From the NCBI GenBank assembly GCA_001580565.1, contig LRBF01000226.1, positions 1 through 64,000 of the forward strand: a DNA stretch of 64,000 nt. The letters run 5' to 3'. Positions 37,147-46,970 of the stretch are shown piece after piece (within the stretch, counting starts at the first letter, position 1; every line of letters begins with the position of its first letter). A model generated the notes under the pieces. That model was not told where the DNA came from and ran no database searches. It saw only the letters and a program-made list of their open reading frames with translations. Both the position numbers and the translations under genes were made by a program. Origin of the DNA: Caballeronia megalochromosomata. GTDB lineage: Bacteria; Pseudomonadota; Gammaproteobacteria; Burkholderiales; Burkholderiaceae.

Positions 37147-37731
37147 ATGGATGAAATCGTCAAGCAGGCGCTCGCCAAATGGCCCAACGTTCCGCATTGC
37201 ACGGGCTGGCTGCTGCTCGACAGGCGCGGCCAGTGGCGCCTGCGCGACGACGCCGCGCAGGCCGCCGGCGAAATCGGCACGCCGATCCGGCATGAAGCGC
37301 TGCTCGGCTTCATCAACCGCAATTACGAAAGCGATGCCGACGGTCAGTGGTTCTTCCAGAACGGTCCGCAGCGCGTGTATGTGGAACTGGTCTACACGCC
37401 GTGGCTCGTCCGTCTTCACGCGACCGACGGCGCCTTGCACATGACCGATCAGACCGGCGCGGCGTTCGAGCCGGTAGAGGCGTACATCGACGACGAAGGC
37501 GGCATCCTCTTTGCCGATGACACGTCGCCCGCGCGCGTGGCCGCCCTGCACGACCACGATCTCGACCTGTTCGCGAACCACGCGTCGCTCGACGATGCGG
37601 GCACGCGCGGCATCTTCCATTGGCGCGATGGCGTCGATCTGCCCGTGCAGCCGATCGCGCGCGCCGACGTCGCGGCGCGCTTCGGCTTCGTCGCGAGTCC
37701 GGCCAGCCGCGCCGCCGCGAAGCAGGACTGA
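37147..37731 (+). CDS. Conserved hypothetical protein downstream of hydrolase
   Basis: A 194-residue acidic cytoplasmic protein without signal or membrane segment. It begins MDEIVKQALAKWPNVPHCTGWLLLDRRG and has a beta-rich middle (GQWFFQNGPQRVYVELVYTPW) that looks like a conserved domain of unknown function found beside YheT hydrolases in Burkholderiales. I do not recognise a function. It ends one base before the stop of the convergent protease gene. Confidence 0.75.
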   Translation: MDEIVKQALAKWPNVPHCTGWLLLDRRGQWRLRDDAAQAAGEIGTPIRHEALLGFINRNYESDADGQWFFQNGPQRVYVELVYTPWLVRLHATDGALHMTDQTGAAFEPVEAYIDDEGGILFADDTSPARVAALHDHDLDLFANHASLDDAGTRGIFHWRDGVDLPVQPIARADVAARFGFVASPASRAAAKQD

Positions 37732-37732
37732 T

Positions 37733-39736
37733 CTAGCCGTTCTTCTCCAGCTCGCGCTCTTCCTTGTAGCGCGTCTCGAAATCGCGCAGACGCGCGGAAA
37801 TCGCCGAGAGATCGTAGAAGCTCGCGGTCTTCACATCGCGCGCTTCCTTCAGTTGCCGGATCGCGGATAGCCACGCGCCGTCGAGCGCGAACTTTTCCGC
37901 CATCGCCTGATGCTGCTGGAGCGGATCGTTGAGACCCGCGCTCGCCTGCGCGAGATAAAACCACCAGTCGGGCCGGGTCGGCTCGGCGCGCGTTTCGCGG
38001 CGTGCGAGCGTCTGCGCTTCGGCAAAGCGGCGCGCGGAGAGCAGCGCCTGAAGATGTGCATCGACGGCAGCGTGGGATTGCGGCCAGCGTTTCTGCGCGA
38101 TGTCCGCGAGCCGGATCGCGTCGTCGTTGCGGCCCGCGCGGCGCGCGATGTCGGCGGCGAGCACGTCGAGGCTCGGCGTGCTGCGCAGCGGCTGCGGCGC
38201 GGGCTGCGGCTTCGGCGCGGGAGCCGTCCGGCCTTCGACGTGAACCGGAGCAAGCGCGATGTCGCTGCTCGCGCGAGGCGGCTGCGCCGGTGTCGGATCG
38301 GACTGCGGCGCGTGGCCGAGATTCAGCGTCGCGCGTGCCTGATTGAGCGGCGTCGCGGTCATCGAAGAGTCCGCGTTGCGCAGCGACGGCTCGCCACCCT
38401 TGCGCGAACTCACGGGCGGCGCGCTCGCGGCCGTTTCCTGCGGCGCGCGCGCGCGATCCTCCTGCTGCACCTGCGCCGATGCCGCCGCCGCGCTCGCCTC
38501 CTCGCCCTCGAACAGCTTGCGCGCTTTGGCGAGTGCGTCGCTGGCGGCGTCGTAATTGCCCATCAACGACTGCGCGAGCGCGATCCCATACCAGTTCGAC
38601 GCCGGATTGAGCGCCGTCTGATCCTCGATCTCCGATTTGAGCCGGCTCGCGACCTCGCGATAATCGCTCGCGTAGTTCACCTGGAGCACGCGCGCGCGGG
38701 CGCGCACAAACGCATATTCGGCCGATTGACGCGGCTGCCGGTACGGCACGCGGCGCGCGCGGCCTTCCATGTCGGCGATGCGATCGGTCGTGAGCGGATG
38801 CGTGCGCACGTAGGGCGGCACGCCGTTATCGGCCATCGACGCGCGGTCGAGGCGCTCGAAGAATGCGGCCATCGCGTACGGATCGTAGCCGGCTGCGGCG
38901 AGCATCTGAAAGCCGACGCGATCGGCCTCGTGCTCGGCCGCGCGCGAGAAGCGCAACTGATTGTCGACGGCGAACGCCTGGCCGCCCATCGCGATGCCCA
39001 TGCCCAGATCGCCGCTATGCGCCAGCAGCCCCGCGAGCATGCCGGCGAGCATCGCGGCGAGCGCCGCGTACGTGCTCTTTTCCTGCTTGCCGAGCATTCG
39101 CGCAATGTGGCGCTGAAGCACGTGCCCCATTTCATGGCCGATAACCGACGCCAGCTCCGACTCGGTCTGGGTCGCGGCGATCAAACCCGTGTTCACGCCG
39201 ATGAAGCCGCCCGGCATCGAGAACGCGTTGATCTGCGAATCGCGCACCGTGAAAAGCTCGAAGTCGGGCCGATAGCCGCCGAGATACTGCGTCGCCGCCG
39301 CGGCGGAGAGCTTCGACGAGATCGAATCGAGGTAATCGCGCAGTAGCCAGTCGTCGAGATAGTCGGGGTCGGCGCGCACTTCGCGCATCATCCGCTCGCC
39401 GACCTTGCGCTCGGCCTGCGGCGTGAGCGAGCCGCCGGAGCCGTCGCCGAGATCGGGAAGCTGCACCGACGATAGCGGCGCGCGCAGGCCCGACATCGTG
39501 CCGGGACGGTTCGCGAAACGGCTTTCGGCGCCGCCGTAGACGCCGAATACGCCTTCCGCGACGTTGGCCGGCACGTCGCCGGCGGCGTTCTCCTGCGACG
39601 AACGCAGTTGCGAGGCCGCGAGCGTGCCGGTCGAACTCGCGGAAGGCGAGCTCGATTGCGCCAGCGCCGCGGGCGGCATGGCGAGAGCAACGCACAGCAG
39701 GGCGATGAGCACGCGGCTCGGACGTGTCGGATGCAT
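37733..39736 (-). CDS. Periplasmic M48 metalloprotease with TPR-like tail (BepA-like)
   Basis: A 667-residue exported zinc protease. The signal peptide ends PAALAQ near residue 27. The catalytic motif His201-Glu-Met-Gly-His205 lies in [13 protein letters not shown], with the third ligand in [14 protein letters not shown] hydrophobic loop ([16 protein letters not shown]) follows, as in BepA. The C-terminal half is Ala/Gln-rich and then TPR-like ([23 protein letters not shown]... [15 protein letters not shown]). Homologues check assembly of outer-membrane proteins such as LptD. The linker around residues 400-490 is long and low-complexity compared with E. coli BepA (about 490 residues in total). 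Confidence 0.88.
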   Translation of the reverse strand: MHPTRPSRVLIALLCVALAMPPAALAQSSSPSASSTGTLAASQLRSSQENAAGDVPANVAEGVFGVYGGAESRFANRPGTMSGLRAPLSSVQLPDLGDGSGGSLTPQAERKVGERMMREVRADPDYLDDWLLRDYLDSISSKLSAAAATQYLGGYRPDFELFTVRDSQINAFSMPGGFIGVNTGLIAATQTESELASVIGHEMGHVLQRHIARMLGKQEKSTYAALAAMLAGMLAGLLAHSGDLGMGIAMGGQAFAVDNQLRFSRAAEHEADRVGFQMLAAAGYDPYAMAAFFERLDRASMADNGVPPYVRTHPLTTDRIADMEGRARRVPYRQPRQSAEYAFVRARARVLQVNYASDYREVASRLKSEIEDQTALNPASNWYGIALAQSLMGNYDAASDALAKARKLFEGEEASAAAASAQVQQEDRARAPQETAASAPPVSSRKGGEPSLRNADSSMTATPLNQARATLNLGHAPQSDPTPAQPPRASSDIALAPVHVEGRTAPAPKPQPAPQPLRSTPSLDVLAADIARRAGRNDDAIRLADIAQKRWPQSHAAVDAHLQALLSARRFAEAQTLARRETRAEPTRPDWWFYLAQASAGLNDPLQQHQAMAEKFALDGAWLSAIRQLKEARDVKTASFYDLSAISARLRDFETRYKEERELEKNG

Positions 39737-39913
39737 GGCGCGAAACGGGCGAGGCGCCGATGGTCGGCTCGAAAACTGAAAACGAGCTTATCGTATCAAG
39801 TGTTGCGCGTGGGGCGTCTCACGTCGGCCGTGTGTCGCGCCGAAGGGCGACGTTTGGCGAAAAACCGCGCGAAATCACGCTGGTATGATAGGCGCCCATT
39901 CGAAGGAGACGCT

Positions 39914-40411
39914 ATGTCCGGACTCACCCATTTCGATGCCGCCGGCGAGGCGCATATGGTCGATGTCGGCGCGAAGAACGAAACGCGACGGGTCGCCGTG
40001 GCACGCGGCTCGATCGCGATGCTCGACAGCACGCTCGCGCTGATCCGCGAAGGCCGCGCGAAAAAAGGCGACGTGCTCGGGGTCGCGCGCATCGCGGCGA
40101 TTCAGGGCGCGAAACGCACCGCCGATCTGATTCCGCTGTGTCATCCGCTGGCGCTCACGCGTGTCGCGGTGGAGTTCACGATCGATGAAACGCTGCCCGG
40201 CGTGCATTGTGAAGTGCGCGTGGAGACCGTCGGGCGCACGGGCGTGGAGATGGAAGCGCTGACCGCCGTGCAGGTCGGGTTGCTCACCGTCTATGACATG
40301 TGCAAGGCGGTGGATCGCGGGATGACCATCACGAATGTGCGCGTGATGGAGAAGCACGGCGGGAAATCTGGAGACTGGGTGGCGGACGATCACGCATCGC
40401 CGGCACCCTGA
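39914..40411 (+). CDS. moaC: Cyclic pyranopterin monophosphate synthase
   Basis: Molybdenum cofactor synthesis, making cPMP with MoaA. It is 165 residues. Motifs [38 protein letters not shown] (active-site region), [23 protein letters not shown] and a C-terminal KHGGKSGDW. The start follows GAAGGAGA. A long upstream in-frame extension is unrelated and overlaps the promoter shared with the divergent protease gene. Confidence 0.97.
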   Translation: MSGLTHFDAAGEAHMVDVGAKNETRRVAVARGSIAMLDSTLALIREGRAKKGDVLGVARIAAIQGAKRTADLIPLCHPLALTRVAVEFTIDETLPGVHCEVRVETVGRTGVEMEALTAVQVGLLTVYDMCKAVDRGMTITNVRVMEKHGGKSGDWVADDHASPAP

Positions 40412-40417
40412 TCTCCC

Positions 40418-42223
40418 TCACTCCTCGTCATCGTCCGCCGACGACTCCTGACTCTGCGCCGGCACCCCATACAGCTTCACCAGATCCGCCCTGAAAGGCG
40501 CCAGCGGCTTGCCCGCCTCCTCGATCAGATCGTAGACGGCGGCGAGCTGCTTCGGCCAGTCGTGTAGCTGCGTCGCGAAAATCTTGAGTCGCACCATCGT
40601 GTCGAGCGCGTCGGCGCGTTGTCCGGCGAGCGCCTGCAGCACCGCATAGCGGCGCAATACGGTTTCGCCCGGCAACAGCGCGATCGCCTTCCGATGCGCC
40701 GCGAGCTTCTCCTCGACGTTCTGCGCGTTGATCGGCAACAGCGTCGCCGCGCCGTATTCGCCCCACGCCGTGAACAGGAATGACGGCGCGTCGCGATACT
40801 GCTCCGCCGGCCGCGAGCCGTAATAGAGCACTTCGGCGCGGTTGTAGTCGCGCAAAGTGGGATAGAGCGCTGCGAGCCCGCCGAGCACGAGCACGACATA
40901 CACGCCATACGACAGGGGCCGCGCGACAAGCCGCAGCGGCCGCGTCTCCAGCAGGCCGATGACGAGCATCGCCGGCATCAGAAAGAACATGTACTGCTGC
41001 GGATACTCGACAAGCGCGTGCATCATCAGCACACCGAGCAGCGACAGCGCGAAAATGCGCGCCGGCGTCTGCGGCGCGCGCAGCACGCGAATCAGCCAGA
41101 ACACGACGCCCGCGACAAGAATCGCCATGCCGAGCGCGCCCGTTTTGGCGAGCAGGTCGATGAAGATGTCGTGCGCATTGTTCGCAATCTCGACGCCGCC
41201 GAGATCGCGGACGAGATCGAACTGATAGCGCGGAAACTCGCCCCAGCCCACGCCCAGGAGCGGATGCGTCTTGAACATCGTCCAGCCGTATTTCCACAGC
41301 GCGAGACGCGGCGCGATCTGGCTGGCTTCCTGCATGCGCTCCGCCGCCGATTGCGCCAGGCCGAAGTCGTAGCGCACGTTCGCCCAGCGCACCGCGGCGT
41401 TCACGGCGAAGAACACGACGGCGAGCAGGACGGGAACGATCCACGCACGCACATCGCGGCGACCCGGCCCGTCGAAGCCTTCCGATGCGACCGGCCGCCC
41501 GAGCACGAAGGCCATCCAGAAACCGGCGACGACGATTACCGCCGTTTGCAGCCACGGCCCGCGCGACACCGTGAGCGCGAGACCGAGCGAATACACCGCC
41601 GACAGAATCAGCCACAGGACGATCGGCAGACGCCGCGTCTGCACGAAATACAGCGCGCCCGCGAGCGCGAACGCGATCACGGTCGCGAGGTGATTCGCCT
41701 GCGCCATGTTTCCGAAGGGACGCCTTTCGACCATCACGTTGTACGCGACCACGAACGGCGTGAACTTCACTTCGAGATGCAGCAACTGCACGATCTGGCA
41801 GAACACCGCGAACAGTCCGCCGACCATCAGCGCCGCCGCGGCGATTCTCAGCGTCTTCTCCGCCAGCCCCGCCCGCACGAATCCGAAGCCCGTATGCACC
41901 GCGACGAACGACGCGAGCAGATACGCGCCGCCGAGCCAGTTCATCGACGGCTGAGCGACCGGCAACAGCACAGTCTGCGCGACGAGCAGCACACCGAACG
42001 CGAGCGGCATCAGCGCGACGACCGGCGATGCGAACGGCACCTTGGGTTCGGACACGCGCACGAGCAGCGCGACCGTCGCGCCGAGCGCCAGATAAAGCGC
42101 GAGCGCGCTGTATTCGGCGTAGAAAGTCGGAATCGGATACGTATGGTTGACGACCGTGAAAGGGATCGTCAACGCAAGACACAGGACGGCGAAGCAAAGA
42201 AAGCGGGCGAATTGGGAAGGCAT
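40418..42223 (-). CDS. PglL-type O-oligosaccharyltransferase / Wzy-domain protein
   Basis: A 601-residue membrane protein with about twelve helices and a long soluble C-terminal segment. The layout is that of PglL/PilO enzymes: PglL_A-like N-terminus, Wzy_C core with PFGNMAQANHLAT and GWGEFPRYQFDLVRD, and NNAHDIFIDLLAKTG with a conserved histidine, then a Wzy_C_2-like soluble tail. These enzymes transfer lipid-linked sugars to pilin or other periplasmic proteins. It lies directly downstream of a pilin gene on the same strand, which supports pilin glycosylation. O-antigen ligase activity cannot be excluded from sequence alone. Confidence 0.85.
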   Translation of the reverse strand: MPSQFARFLCFAVLCLALTIPFTVVNHTYPIPTFYAEYSALALYLALGATVALLVRVSEPKVPFASPVVALMPLAFGVLLVAQTVLLPVAQPSMNWLGGAYLLASFVAVHTGFGFVRAGLAEKTLRIAAAALMVGGLFAVFCQIVQLLHLEVKFTPFVVAYNVMVERRPFGNMAQANHLATVIAFALAGALYFVQTRRLPIVLWLILSAVYSLGLALTVSRGPWLQTAVIVVAGFWMAFVLGRPVASEGFDGPGRRDVRAWIVPVLLAVVFFAVNAAVRWANVRYDFGLAQSAAERMQEASQIAPRLALWKYGWTMFKTHPLLGVGWGEFPRYQFDLVRDLGGVEIANNAHDIFIDLLAKTGALGMAILVAGVVFWLIRVLRAPQTPARIFALSLLGVLMMHALVEYPQQYMFFLMPAMLVIGLLETRPLRLVARPLSYGVYVVLVLGGLAALYPTLRDYNRAEVLYYGSRPAEQYRDAPSFLFTAWGEYGAATLLPINAQNVEEKLAAHRKAIALLPGETVLRRYAVLQALAGQRADALDTMVRLKIFATQLHDWPKQLAAVYDLIEEAGKPLAPFRADLVKLYGVPAQSQESSADDDEE

Positions 42224-42403
42224 GAGGGACTGGGAACGTCGGCGACCGGCGCACTATACAAAACTTTGCCTCCGCTGTCCGTCGAATGGCCGGAATTGCT
42301 ACGAAATCGCTGCCTTTCGCGCAAAAACGACGCTGCCAGGACGCGGCGGCGCCGTAAATCCTGCCGCCGCGCGCGCCTCACGCATTCCGCTCTTTCGCAC
42401 CGC

Positions 42404-42994
42404 TTACGCGCGGCACTCCGGTGGTGCGAGGTTCGCCCGGAGCGTCGGCGCCTGCGCGGGCAACGGACCTGCGCCCGGCGCGGGCAGCGACGAATCCGTC
42501 TTCGCGGCCGCGAAGCATTCCCATGTCACCGATCCCGCCTGCACCGCGCCGCGGCTGAGCGCGACGCGCGCGGTCGGGGTATCGGCGTTATCGGGCGTGG
42601 ATGGCACGAGCACGAGCGTGTTCGATCCCGCGGGCGCGACGCGCGTCGTGTAGGCGATCGTGATCTGCCCGTTATCGCTGTCGACGTGAATGGACTCGAC
42701 GTTGCGCGTGCCCGGCGGCGACGCGAAGCCGCCCGCGAGATCCGCGCCGCTGGCCGCGTTCTCCGCCACCGCGAGCCGCGCCGATGCCGCGAGCGTCATG
42801 CCCTCGCCCACGCGACTGCGCGCCAGATAATCCTGATACGCGGGTATCGCATACGCCGCGACCACGCCGACAATCGCGAGCACGATCATCAGTTCGATCA
42901 GCGTGAAGCCGCGTGTCAGCGCCTCTTTCGTGCGCCCGAACCACCCTGCGCGCCGTTCGCGCGGCGCGTCCAAAACAAAAGCCATCGTCGTCAT
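42404..42994 (-). CDS. pilA: Type IV pilin-like protein with unusually long leader
   Basis: A 196-residue prepilin. The processing site is Gly29|Phe30 in [19 protein letters not shown], with Glu5 of the mature protein, then the standard hydrophobic assembly helix and [17 protein letters not shown]. Two late cysteines ([14 protein letters not shown]) could form the C-terminal disulfide loop. The leader before cleavage is 29 residues, whereas classical PilA leaders have 6-10. GGAG six bases before the ATG supports this start, and no other start lies closer to the cleavage site. A PglL-type transferase follows downstream. Confidence 0.88.
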   Translation of the reverse strand: MTTMAFVLDAPRERRAGWFGRTKEALTRGFTLIELMIVLAIVGVVAAYAIPAYQDYLARSRVGEGMTLAASARLAVAENAASGADLAGGFASPPGTRNVESIHVDSDNGQITIAYTTRVAPAGSNTLVLVPSTPDNADTPTARVALSRGAVQAGSVTWECFAAAKTDSSLPAPGAGPLPAQAPTLRANLAPPECRA

Positions 42995-43011
42995 TGCTGC
43001 TCCAGGAAGAC

Positions 43012-43050
43012 AAAAAAAGCGCCCTGCCGCGCGATGCGGTCAGGACGCTT
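43012..43050 (-). terminator. Intrinsic terminator of terC
   Basis: On the minus strand AGCGTCCTG pairs with CAGGGCGCT (one wobble), with an inner CCGC/GCGG, then seven T at 43018-43012. It separates the TerC-family gene from the pilin gene. Confidence 0.8.
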
Positions 43051-43121
43051 CGATCGTATTCAGAGAGCCCAACGAGCGGCAGTCGGCCGAACGGCCTAGG
43101 CAATTTCGCGGATGCGCGCGC

Positions 43122-43832
43122 TCAGCCCGCCGCGCGATTCGCTTCGGCGAGCGCACGGCGCTTGAACAGCCAGCCCACCGCGACGACGAACAATGCGCCG
43201 GCGAGGCGCGCCGCATAGCCGACGACCTCGGTATTGAGCGCGGGCCATCGGTCGATGAACGGATCGTCGATGATGAGGCCGCCCGCGATCCATCCGAGCA
43301 GCCCCGCGCCGAACACCACGACGACAGGAAAGCGGTCGAGCAGTTTCAGCACCAGCGTGCTGCCCCACACAATGAGCGGAATGCTCACGATCAGGCCGAA
43401 GATCACCAGCGCGAGCCGATGACGCGGATCGGCGGCTTCGGCCGCGCCGGCGATCGCAATCACGTTGTCGAGGCTCATCACGGCATCCGCAATGATGATC
43501 GTCTTCACCGCCGCCCACAGACGGTCCGATGCGTTGACCTGATGCTCGTCGTGATCCGGCTGCATCAGCTTCACGCCGATCCACACGAGCAGCATGCCGC
43601 CCAGAAACTTGAGGAACGGAATGTCGAGCAACATCACCGCGAACGCAATCAGCACGACGCGCAGAACGATCGCGCCGAGCGTGCCGAGCACGATGCCGCG
43701 CGTGCGCTGCTGGTCGGGAAGGTTGCGGCACGCGAGCGCGATCACGACGGCATTGTCGCCGCCGAGCAGGATGTCGATCACGATGATCTGGACGACCGCG
43801 CCCCAGTGAAGCGTCGAAAAGAATTCAAACAT
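43122..43832 (-). CDS. TerC-family membrane protein (YjbE-like)
   Basis: A 236-residue inner-membrane protein with about seven helices and the two TerC motifs, ILLGGDNAVVIALA and ADAVMSLDNVIAIAG, whose aspartates sit inside the membrane. TerC/YjbE proteins are linked to metal (for example manganese) export or tellurite resistance. The metal here is not known. The first membrane segment follows MFEFFSTLHWG. Separate terminators lie on both sides, so it is a single-gene unit. Confidence 0.9.
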   Translation of the reverse strand: MFEFFSTLHWGAVVQIIVIDILLGGDNAVVIALACRNLPDQQRTRGIVLGTLGAIVLRVVLIAFAVMLLDIPFLKFLGGMLLVWIGVKLMQPDHDEHQVNASDRLWAAVKTIIIADAVMSLDNVIAIAGAAEAADPRHRLALVIFGLIVSIPLIVWGSTLVLKLLDRFPVVVVFGAGLLGWIAGGLIIDDPFIDRWPALNTEVVGYAARLAGALFVVAVGWLFKRRALAEANRAAG

Positions 43833-43843
43833 GAGGCAGAAAT

Positions 43844-43877
43844 AAAAAAGCGAGGAAGCAATGCTCCCTCGCTTTTT
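43844..43877 (-). terminator. Bidirectional-looking terminator after sucD
   Basis: Stem AGCGAGG/CCTCGCT with an inner AGC/GCT, flanked by six A on one side and five T on the other. It can end minus-strand sucCD transcription and would also stop plus-strand transcription. Confidence 0.85.
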
Positions 43878-43942
43878 GTTGGCTTATATACGAAAGGAAT
43901 CAGTAAGAGTACCAAACCCTCGCGTAGTCTGCCCGCTCGATA

Positions 43943-44824
43943 TCAGATAACCGACTTCAGCAGACGGCCCATCTCCGACGGATTCTTCGTGACCTTGATG
44001 CCGCACGCGTCCATAATTTCCAGCTTGGCGTCCGCCGTGTCCGCGCCGCCCGAGATCAGCGCGCCTGCGTGGCCCATGCGCTTGCCCGGAGGCGCCGTCA
44101 CGCCCGCGATGAAGCCGACGACCGGCTTCTTCATGTTGTCCTTGATCCAGTAAGCAGCATTCGCTTCGTCCGGACCGCCGATCTCGCCGATCATGATGAC
44201 GGCGTCCGTGTCCGGATCGTCGTTGAACATCTTCATCACGTCGATGTGCTTGAGACCGTTGATCGGATCGCCGCCGATACCCACCGCCGACGACTGGCCG
44301 AGGCCCAGCGCCGTGAGCTGGCCGACCGCTTCATACGTCAGCGTGCCCGAGCGCGACACCACGCCGATGCGGCCCTTCCGGTGGATGTGACCCGGCATGA
44401 TGCCGATCTTCAGCTCGTCCGGCGTGATCGTGCCGGGGCAGTTCGGTCCGAGCAGCAGCGTCTTGCGGTTTTCGCGGCGCATGCGGTCCTTGATTTCGAG
44501 CATGTCGCGAACCGGAATGCCTTCCGTGATGCAGATCGCGAGATCGAGATCGGCCTCGACGGCTTCCCAGATCGCGGCAGCGGCGCCCGCGGGCGGCACG
44601 TAGATCACCGAAACGGTCGCGCCGGTTTCGGCCTTCGCTTCCTTGACGGACGCGTAGATGGGAATGCCTTCGAAGTCCTCGCCCGCGCGCTTCGGGTTCA
44701 CACCCGCGACGTACGCTTCACGGCCGTTCGCGTATTCGCGGCAGGCGCGCGTGTGGAACTGGCCGGTCTTGCCGGTGATGCCCTGCGTGATGACCTTCGT
44801 GTCTTTGTTGATCAGAATCGACAT
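43943..44824 (-). CDS. sucD: Succinyl-CoA synthetase, alpha subunit
   Basis: TCA-cycle enzyme subunit that binds CoA and carries the phosphohistidine. It is 293 residues. Motifs: KVITQGITGKTGQFHTR (CoA-binding Rossmann region), LLGPNCPGTITPDE, RIGVVSRSGTLTYEA, and KRMGHAGALISGGADTA, which contains the phosphorylated histidine. It follows sucC with a gap of 100 bases on the same strand. Confidence 0.97.
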   Translation of the reverse strand: MSILINKDTKVITQGITGKTGQFHTRACREYANGREAYVAGVNPKRAGEDFEGIPIYASVKEAKAETGATVSVIYVPPAGAAAAIWEAVEADLDLAICITEGIPVRDMLEIKDRMRRENRKTLLLGPNCPGTITPDELKIGIMPGHIHRKGRIGVVSRSGTLTYEAVGQLTALGLGQSSAVGIGGDPINGLKHIDVMKMFNDDPDTDAVIMIGEIGGPDEANAAYWIKDNMKKPVVGFIAGVTAPPGKRMGHAGALISGGADTADAKLEIMDACGIKVTKNPSEMGRLLKSVI

Positions 44825-44924
44825 GTAGTGACCTCTGTTCGTTTGGCGTCGCTCAGGCTCGCGCCCGGCGCCGCCATTCGTATCTGGTGGAACGCTCTCT
44901 TAGGCTCGGTAAGCTAAAACGCGC

Positions 44925-46091
44925 TTACTTGCCTTCGGCTGCCGCGACGACCTTCTGCGCGGCTTCTTCCATGCTGTCCGCCGAGATGATCGGCAAGCCC
45001 GAGTCAGCCAGCATCTTCTTGCCGAGGTCTTCGTTCGTGCCCTTCATGCGCACGACGAGCGGCACTTGCAGATGCACCGCCTTCGATGCCGCGATCACGC
45101 CTTCCGCGATCACGTCGCAGCGCATGATGCCGCCGAAGATGTTCACGAGGATCGCCTTCAGGTTCGGGTTCTTCAGCATCAGCTTGAACGCTTCCGTGAC
45201 CTTCTCGGTCGTGGCGCCGCCGCCGACGTCGAGGAAGTTCGCCGGCTCGCCGCCGAACAGCTTGATGGTGTCCATCGTCGCCATTGCGAGGCCCGCGCCG
45301 TTCACGAGACAGCCGATATTGCCGTCGAGCGAGATGTACGCGAGGTCGAACTTCGAAGCTTCGACTTCAGCCGGATCTTCTTCGTCGAGATCGCGGTACG
45401 CGACGATTTCCGGATGACGGAACAGTGCGTTCGCATCGAAGTTGAACTTGGCGTCGAGCGCGATCACCTTGCCGTCGCCGGTCAGGATCAGCGGGTTGAT
45501 TTCCGCGAGCGATGCGTCGGTTTCGAAGAACGCCTTGTACAAACCCTGCAGGATCGCGCGTGCTTGCGGCACCGATGCGTCGGGGATGCCGATCTTGCGG
45601 GCCAGGTCGTCCGCTTCCGCATCCTTCAGGCCCGTGGCGGGATCGACGGGCAGCTTGTGCAGCAGCTCGGGCGTCTTTTCCGCGACTTCTTCGATGTCCA
45701 TGCCGCCTTCGCTCGACGCCATCACGACGATCTTCTGCGAAACGCGGTCGAGCACGAGGCCGACATACAGTTCCTTCTTGATGTCCGCGCCTTCTTCGAT
45801 CAGCAGGCGATTCACCTTCTGGCCTTCGGGGCCGGTCTGGTGCGTGACGAGCTGCATGCCGAGGATCTGGTTCGCGTATTCGCGGACCTGCTCGATCGAC
45901 TTCGCGACCTTCACGCCGCCGCCCTTACCGCGGCCGCCGGCGTGAATCTGCGCCTTGACGACCCAAACCGGGCCGCCCAGCTCTTGCGCGGCCTTGACCG
46001 CATCATCCACCGAGAACACGGGTTTGCCGCGCGGGACCGCGACGCCGAATTTCCGCAGGATTTCCTTACCCTGGTACTCGTGAATCTTCAT
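44925..46091 (-). CDS. sucC: Succinyl-CoA synthetase, beta subunit
   Basis: ATP-grasp subunit that binds nucleotide and succinate, 388 residues. It starts [17 protein letters not shown]. Other motifs are [60 protein letters not shown] and [18 protein letters not shown]. It forms the TCA-cycle heterotetramer with SucD, encoded next. Confidence 0.97.
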   Translation of the reverse strand: MKIHEYQGKEILRKFGVAVPRGKPVFSVDDAVKAAQELGGPVWVVKAQIHAGGRGKGGGVKVAKSIEQVREYANQILGMQLVTHQTGPEGQKVNRLLIEEGADIKKELYVGLVLDRVSQKIVVMASSEGGMDIEEVAEKTPELLHKLPVDPATGLKDAEADDLARKIGIPDASVPQARAILQGLYKAFFETDASLAEINPLILTGDGKVIALDAKFNFDANALFRHPEIVAYRDLDEEDPAEVEASKFDLAYISLDGNIGCLVNGAGLAMATMDTIKLFGGEPANFLDVGGGATTEKVTEAFKLMLKNPNLKAILVNIFGGIMRCDVIAEGVIAASKAVHLQVPLVVRMKGTNEDLGKKMLADSGLPIISADSMEEAAQKVVAAAEGK

Positions 46092-46199
46092 GCGTGATTC
46101 CTTCAGTCTGAGAGTTGGAGTGAACTTCTGTGTGCTTGAACCGCTGATTTTTCGATTCTTGTTTGAATTCCGTGCGTACGCGCAAGCGCTGCCTGCGCG

Positions 46200-46853
46200 C
46201 TACGAGGCGGACTTTGTCTCCGCCCTGTCCTGTACCGTTGTGCCGGTATCCGTTTGCCCGGCGGGTGAGTGGCCGAACCAGCGCGGGTAGTACTCCTTGA
46301 CCGCGGGACCGTCGAAACGCAATGCGTGACATCGGCCGAGCTGAAACGGCGGCTCGTCCTGCGGTGCGGTCGTGGAGGGGTTATCTGCGTCGGCTTGATT
46401 GAACGGATTGCCGTCCTCGATCTTCCAGACATCGCCTGCGAATGCCTGGATGGCTGCGGTCGGCAAGACGCCGCACAATTCGGTGAGATGCGTGCAACCG
46501 GCCGCGCCGCGCAACAGCTTGTTGGCTTCGCGGCGAAAATTCTGGAGCAGATTGAGCCCGATGAGCTTGCGATAGACCGGATTGGACTCCGCGCACAAAC
46601 CGCCATAAGGCGACCACTCCGACGACGCTTCGGCGTTGACGATATTGAGCTTGCGGTCGATGGTGATGCGCAGCCAGAGTTCATGGATCGGCAGGCCGTG
46701 TGGCCGCACGCCCGTCGCGAGGCGAAAGTCGCGCGGCTTCTCATCGGTTAGACAGGCTTCGATATCCCACAGGCCGTCGTCACGCTCGAACGCTTCCAGC
46801 CGAATCGCGCGACGGTGGCGCAACTGTCGGGGAGCGGGAGGCGAGAGAGACAT
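46200..46853 (-). CDS. DUF2889 family protein
   Basis: A 217-residue cytoplasmic protein matching the DUF2889 pattern: IRLEAFERDDGLWDIEACLTD near the start, PIHELWLRITID, and GLNLLQNFRREANKLLRGAAGCTHLTELCG in the middle. The Pro/Thr-rich tail is variable. The function is unknown. It stands between recX and sucC on the same strand, as in related genomes. Confidence 0.85.
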   Translation of the reverse strand: MSLSPPAPRQLRHRRAIRLEAFERDDGLWDIEACLTDEKPRDFRLATGVRPHGLPIHELWLRITIDRKLNIVNAEASSEWSPYGGLCAESNPVYRKLIGLNLLQNFRREANKLLRGAAGCTHLTELCGVLPTAAIQAFAGDVWKIEDGNPFNQADADNPSTTAPQDEPPFQLGRCHALRFDGPAVKEYYPRWFGHSPAGQTDTGTTVQDRAETKSAS

Positions 46854-46970
46854 GCTGGAGTGAGCCGGTACGGGGGAAACCGTGGAATTTTAGCATATTG
46901 GGTATTTCGAGCCGGACATGCGCCTGACGAATGGAACGCGTGTGCGGATTCGGCTGAGAAGGCCCGGCGC

